Positions 58,650 through 64,000 of a DNA stretch of 64,000 bases are shown one piece after another. The notes under the pieces are model-generated. The model had not been told where the DNA came from. It did no database searches and worked only from the letters and a program-made list of their open reading frames with translations. Origin of the DNA: Cyclina sinensis (lineage: Eukaryota > Mollusca > Bivalvia > Venerida > Veneridae); assembly GCA_012932295.1 (NCBI GenBank), contig JAAONU010000001.1:51743134-51807133 (forward strand), read 5' to 3'. The translations under genes were made by a program, and so were the position numbers. The number at the start of each line of letters is the position of its first letter. The stretch's first letter is position 1.

Positions 58650-59190
58650 TTATTATGCTCCCCGAAGGGAGAACATAATTATAGTCCCCACCTTGTGTGT
58701 CTGTCCCTCCGTTGTGCTTGTCCGGAGCATAACTTGAAAACCCGTGGACATAATTTGTTTAAACTGCACACAGTGGTAGAGGGCATTGAGGGGGAGTGCA
58801 ATGCCAAAGAACCATAACTCTATTTTGCCCCGTTTTTGAATTATCTCCCCTTTTAGAAAAATCTTGTCTGGAGCATAATCTGAAAACCCTTGGACATAAT
58901 TTGTTTAAACTGCACACAGTAATAGAGGGCATTGAGGCAGAATGCAATGCCTAAGGACCATAACTCTATTTTGCCCCGTTTTTGAATTATCTCCCCTTTT
59001 AGAAAAATCTTGTCTGGAGCATAACCTGAAAACCCTTGGACATAATTTGTTTAAACTGCACACAGTGGTAGAGGGCATTGAGGCAGAGTGCATTGCCAAA
59101 GAACCATAATTCTATTTTGCCCCGTTTTTGAATTATCTCCCCTTAAAGAAAAATATTGTCTGGGGCATAATCTGAAATCCCTAGTTTCAA
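58650..59190 (+). repeat. 146-bp tandem array related to 45850-46320
   Basis: Begins TATGCTCCCCGAAGGGAGAA, then three to four units spaced 145-146 bp (from about 58718, 58863, 59009 and 59155). Each has CTTGTCTGGAGCATAA, CACACAGT.GTAGAGGGCATT and ACCATAACTCTATTTTGCCC. The right terminus is missing. Confidence 0.75.
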
Positions 59191-59419
59191 TGTCTAAAGT
59201 TGATGTCATGATTTTATGTGTCATATAAAAATAATTACCTTAATGGCAGATATAAACAGGATGCATCATTGAAATTTACAAGAAATGACGTTGACGTTGT
59301 ATTATATGACGTTACCAATTCCCTCAATAATATGACAATTGGTCTTGCTTTGACTGACATATTTATGTACTGACTTATGTCCGATTTATGGAGTGCTCCA
59401 TAAGCGTTACCATGGTAGC

Positions 59420-59425
59420 TTTATT
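59420..59425 (-). terminator. Candidate polyadenylation signal for the methyltransferase gene
   Basis: AATAAA on the minus strand about 320 bases after the stop. Position is plausible, usage unproven. Confidence 0.3.
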
Positions 59426-59743
59426 GTTAAAGAAAAACACCATTTTAATATTGAAACTGTTTTGAAAATGGAAAACACTTTTTGGTGAACATGCAATATT
59501 ATATCCTGCAAGTTTGATTGAATTTGGATTTAAAATAATAATATCAGCTCCTTAGTCTGCAAACTTATCAAACAACCCTACTATTTAATACATATTTAAT
59601 GGATATTTTTTAAACAAACAAGATACGTAAATTAAAGTACAACAGTATGGATATACGAACATCCCTTCGATGTTTTGGTATTTTACTGTTTATGAAAAAA
59701 TGGTACACAGTACTCTTGAAAATGTTTCACAACAGATAGTCAA

Positions 59744-60661
59744 TCACTTCACAGCAGTTGCAGAAATAGCATCAAACTTCTTGTTCTCAGCTTCCATTTT
59801 TGTAAAGTTAACATCTTTGAAGCCATTTGTTTCAAGAGACCTCATATATCTGTCAGGGTCTATATTTCCGTGTTGCATGAAACCTTTCTTCTTGAGCTCT
59901 TCTAGTCTCTGTAGTTTCAGTCCTGCCACCATCTTGCTGTCATGTTTTATCACCCTGTGTAACTCTCTGACAGCATTGTCCATGTTTGGCCAAAAATAGT
60001 AACAGTTACAGTGGAATATACAGTCAAATGTATTGTCAGGATAGGGAATATCTGTTACCGAAGCAATGTGTAAATGAATCTTGCCAGTTTTGATTTCATT
60101 CTGTAAATTCTTGCTTGCTACTTTGTACATTTTTGGTGATATGTCTATGCCATGAATAATACCTGATCCTTCTGCAAGTACATGAATACTATAGTTCAGA
60201 AAGTTAAGAAAGAGTATAACTTGCTAATGTCATGTATGATGTATAGAAGTTTATCAAACAGTTAAACTTAAAAAAACAAGATGGTAAAAAAAAAATGTTA
60301 CTATTGGTTTATAATCTTTTTTTCCCTTTTTTACTTGGCAGATATTGAATTTGAACAACACTGCAATTTACAATTTGTGGTTGCTTGTACATCAGATTTT
60401 GATGAGGTCAGTACGAGGCTTCAGTGGCCTTGAAAAATTGATATTGACCCAGAGCTTTAACAGAGGTCAATATCACTATTTCCATGCTACCTTACCTGAC
60501 ACCTTACAAAAAGCTTCTTTGAGGCCAAGTCCAGGACCATACCCAACCTCGAGAACTTGATCATGTGGCCGTATGTCACTCAGTTGTACTGCAGCCAACT
60601 CCAGATACTTGTTATTCCTGGCTAACCATTTCTGAAGATTTATTGATGAAACTTTCTTCAT
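59744..60661 (-). CDS. Class I SAM-dependent methyltransferase, YdaC-like, two exons
   Basis: Exons 60661-60496 and 60171-59744 join across a split codon (AG/GT borders) to give 197 residues. SAM-binding motif I is VLEVGYGPGLG at about 36-46; the acidic end of strand beta 2 is in HGIDISPKM; then SVTDIPYPDNTFDCIFHCNC with YYFWPNMDNAVRELHRVIK, as in the Methyltransf_11 fold. The N-terminal NLQKWLARNNKYLELAA matches the YdaC-like group found in bacteria and many invertebrates. The substrate is unknown. The gene lies inside the large FLII intron 14 on the opposite strand. A MAP-poor, short first exon and compact 324-bp intron suggest a real, expressed gene rather than a retrocopy. Confidence 0.85.
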
Positions 60662-61381
60662 AATGTTTCACTGAAATTTGTCTAACAACAATTAGGCATA
60701 TTTTGTCCTTGCAAATTATTAATGACAGGAATTGTTAAGGTTTAAATAATTTACTTTAGATTCTAATTCTGTCACATTCCTTTTACAAGAAATCCATTAA
60801 AAAATGTGTCATGATATATTCACTGGACTGTGATGATACTGAAGTTTCCTTAAATATCAGTTCTGGTGATTAAACAGCTAAAAATAGCTCTGAAGTTTTT
60901 AACAGTGCCATTATATGATGCTTTATGAAAATTACTTATAATGCACAGAATTTTAAGAACTTTTTGTAAGGCATGACAAATTTTACTTATGAAAGCAGAA
61001 GAGTTTAGTTTTCTTAGCACTGAATTTTGTATGTGTAGTTTTAATCAAAGGGACATACTCCACAATTAATGGATGATATATTGCATATCTGTCTTACTGG
61101 CTCATTCACTATTAAAAGAAAAATATTTGATAATTTAATGAAGAACAAAAATTTATGTACAACAGTTTCTCCTTGAGGCAAAAAGCATTCATTTGAAATA
61201 AATGGCTATCCATCCAAAAATAGTACAGCTCTGTATACAAGGTTTGTCTGGAAAGTAATAGGACAAGCTGAAAACGTTGAGTTGTCATTCAGTGATTGTT
61301 ATTAAATTTAACATGCATCAGGATTACTGATGTTCCAATGAAACTTCAAATTTAGAGACCTTTTGATTACTCAGACCTATT

Positions 61382-62202
61382 CAGGGTTTCCGCTGCAATT
61401 TGCCAATTCTGCAAATGGCGAAAAAATATTTGGAAGTGGCGGAAAAAAAAGCATAAAAAAAATTATTTTTCCGATGTATATTAAAAAAAAGGCCCTAATT
61501 TATTGCTGATTGCTAAATCCAGATGAAAGTTGTGAAAAGTGTTACTGCCCGTGGCGATTACATGTCAACTTGACCTTATTGTAGCCAATTTGTCGATCAT
61601 ATGTTGGGAGAATTACTGGCCGAAATTGCAAATTTTGAAATTTGTTTCAGGCTGCTTGATTACATCGCCAGTGGAAAACAATGTTAAAATAATTAAAAAG
61701 TATTTATTCCCACACAATTCAATATAGAACAACCAAAATTATGTATATTTCTGCAGAGAACAGAAAAATGTTCAATTGTCACATATTTTCGCGACTCCGT
61801 TTTTTTTACAATTATTAAAAACGAAAAGAAGCAATGTTCTGTTGTTTAAAAATCTTAAGTAGAAAGACAAAAAAAATATAAGTACATTGGTGATGATGCC
61901 ATTTTTCAGTAAGTGATTCAGACAACAGGGCTGCATTCTGTGAATGTCTGCAAGTTTCATTTCTATATGCTAATATGGGAGCCCTAATATTATGACCTAC
62001 CCCTGTTCTGTGTGAAATGTGGAAATTGACAGTTGTTAAACTAATAGCTGAAACAATTTGAAAAGAACAAATAAAAAAATTGTCTGGTAACAGAGTCAGT
62101 GGAAAATGTGTCGAGCATCCCCCCTGGAAATACTTTTGGCTATCATTTTTTTAAATTAAAAATATTGGCTATTATTATTTTTTTAAGCCAGTGTGAGCCC
62201 TG
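61382..62202. mobile_element. CAGGG-ended element inside the mariner copy, hAT-like
   Basis: Starts CAGGGTTTCCGCTGCAATTT and ends GTGTGAGCCCTG. Only the outer CAGGG and a few more bases are inverted. No clear TSD. It separates the mariner terminus from the mariner transposase remnant. Confidence 0.45.
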
Positions 62203-62392
62203 ATTATGATAAATCAATTGTTATTCGTTGATATGATGTATGTAGATTTTAGAAAATTAAAGTAAAAAAAAAATATTAGATTTATCATTTTAAAATGCTT
62301 TAATGCCATAAAATATTCATAACAGTTGAAGCTCTAGATATGTTGTAAATTGGGTCTTAAAAATTGAGAAACTGAAAAATTTTCGACGACCG

Positions 62393-62408
62393 GGAGGGAG
62401 CTCCCTCC
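62393..62408. repeat. Perfect 16-bp palindrome
   Basis: GGAGGGAGCTCCCTCC, centred between 62400 and 62401, in repeat-derived sequence beside the mariner remnant. Confidence 0.6.
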
Positions 62409-62700
62409 TGGAACCCAACCTTCTGCCTTACAGGTCCTCCTTTAGCTAAGGAATAAAAACTAAATCAAAAAGAGCAAGGTCTGGCGAGTAGGGTGCATGT
62501 CTCAGTCATACATATCCTAGAAAATCAGTCGACTATCCTCTGCATGATGTGCCAGAGCATTGTCTTATGTTATATCAGGTACTCGATGTCTAGATTTGGC
62601 CATATTTTGCAGATAGCATGTGTCAAATCCTGCTGGATGTTAGAACCATAATAATGTACCATTACTCTGAATCCAGTCTGAAGGAAAGGGTAGCAAATTC

Positions 62701-64000
62701 AACTATATGCGCTTGTGAATGTTCATCCTTTACACTTTTAAATGAAATAAATATAAAATAAAATATTTGTTCGTAAAAAGCAATTATTTAACTATATAAA
62801 ACATGCCTTTTGATAAGAAGCAGCAATACAGATGGCATTCATTTCACGTTTTCTCCTTTAAATAACAATCTCCTAACACCGATGGCCAGCTGGATTTATT
62901 TCATTCCGCTACCTCTGTTTCACCAGATGAAAATCGTGTATGCCATCTATAAACTAGACTTCTCTTCACTTGCATTTTTTGTGTGTGAGATGAACTTCGA
63001 AGTTTCCACTGAAGTAATATCTGCTTGTCATAGAACTTAATAACACTCCGAAGAACCATTACAGACGTAACATCACTTATTCATTCCCCTTTTTAAACTT
63101 CTTCATCCAATTACCAGACTTTTAAACTACTTTTATGCAACAAAATAATGGCAAACTTCATAGTAATGTCAGGTATTCCAAAATGTGGTGCCATTTAACT
63201 ATTAGTCTAGGTCTTACTCTTTGGTTAACATTTTAACATGATGCAGGTGATTTATTTGTTTACTGATTCTTCAGTAACATTTATGTTTACATGATTTTGG
63301 AAGAAAACAGAATACTCTTAATTTTATTGTGTGCATCTTTAGTTGTTAACAAAAGGGCTAAGGACTGATGTCGCATTAATACATGTATCCATTTTTCTGT
63401 TATAAATATAGCAGAACATTTCTATCAAATGAAACGATAAAGTTTGTCATGTAATATTGCATTTCGTTAATTTGTATGCAATAAATATCAAAGCATGTGC
63501 ACTAAAATGTTATTTTTGTTATATGATACCTGGTATTTTGTGCAGTATTCCAAGGTCAGAGAAGAAAAGACAAATGAACCTTTTGAAAGTACATACAGCA
63601 ATCAGATATCCTCCTATACCACTGCTTGGGTGTGCCAAGTTTTTCGATATAATTGCTCTCATTGTATAACAAGTCGTGATTTCTCTGCAAACTGTAATAC
63701 CAAATATCAACAGTGCTGTAAAATTCAGTGAAAAAATTTAAAAACAGACTTTAAAACTAAATTTAAGTGTACATACATTATTAAGTGATTTAACCAGGGT
63801 CATGGTCATTGTTTCACTTAAAAGGGTAGGCTCACCTGTTTTGGGATGCAGGTGTATGCTTTACCTAGAATTCTTTTTATTGTACCTATAATGTTAAATA
63901 GTGTATTTTGGCAAATATCTTCAGCTTAAAATTTCACTAAATATTTAAACACCTTTCCACCCATAGCTTTTATTGCATATTTTCATGTGTCTTACCTTTT
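62701..64000. other. FLII intron 14 continued, no supported gene
   Basis: AT-rich sequence with a few 60-78 codon frames that show no known motif. The FLII exon expected next (encoding AYHGKFYEADCY-like sequence) was not found before the window ends. Confidence 0.4.

Larger units (their letters stand above)
61236..62700 (-). mobile_element. Decayed mariner-like transposon, interrupted
   Basis: The left edge, GGTTTGTCTGGAAAGTAATA, is the same terminus as at 374. On the minus strand 62690-62430 reads in several frames as a mariner transposase C-terminal half: a degenerate N.ALAHHAEDSRLIF block around the second catalytic Asp, DMYD, HPTRQTLLFLI (normally HPPYSPDLAPxDF) and FLFLS. Stops and frameshifts are many. 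The other terminus was not found. The element at 61382-62202 separates its two parts. Confidence 0.65.

Noticed and set aside
56507..59190. Possible CRISPR-like array from the regular repeats
   Set aside because: Units are contiguous without unique spacers, and the window is clearly eukaryotic. These are a minisatellite and a tandem array.
56066..64000. Further FLII exons
   Set aside because: No plus-strand sequence encoding the next gelsolin residues with a phase-1 acceptor was found, so the gene is taken to continue past the window.

Overview
This is eukaryotic nuclear DNA: AT-rich, intron-dense and full of repeats. The spliced genes match animal families, and the repeat types (tRNA-derived SINEs, short-unit tandem arrays with GTCC/GGAC-rich ends, TIR elements beginning CAGGG) suggest a mollusc, most likely a bivalve. 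That placement is inference. Homologies were judged by recognising protein sequence, not by a database search.

Layout. (1) 1-5.7 kb: repeat debris (mariner end, LINE endonuclease fragment), then the 3' six exons of CCDC137 (+). (2) 8.0-10.3 kb: a three-exon linker histone H1 (-), convergent with CCDC137. (3) 12-13.8 kb: a decayed LINE (-), then an intact-looking tRNA-Leu(AAG) gene (-). (4) 14.1-26.3 kb: all six coding exons of MRPL58/ICT1 (+), a mitoribosomal peptidyl-tRNA hydrolase; its introns hold several transposons, a duplicated segment and a tandem array rich in nuclear-receptor-type sites. (5) 26.3-31.3 kb: intergenic tandem repeats. (6) 31.4-37.2 kb: all seven coding exons of CDK1 (-). 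(7) 37.2-42.3 kb: a divergent intergenic region with TIR elements and SINEs. (8) 42.3-56.1 kb: the first fourteen coding exons of FLII (flightless-1) (+), from the ATG through the leucine-rich repeats to the start of the gelsolin region; the rest lies beyond the window. (9) The following FLII intron holds a 2-kb minisatellite with a 37-bp unit, a two-exon YdaC-like methyltransferase gene on the opposite strand, and a mariner copy apparently broken by another element.

The protein genes are unrelated housekeeping genes (nucleolar/chromosomal factor, chromatin, mitochondrial translation, cell cycle, actin/transcription) and show no operon-like linkage. No clearly new gene system was found. The unusual content is in the repeats: many insertions with readable target-site duplications, several tandem arrays with a period near 145 bp, and arrays of perfect estrogen-response-element palindromes.
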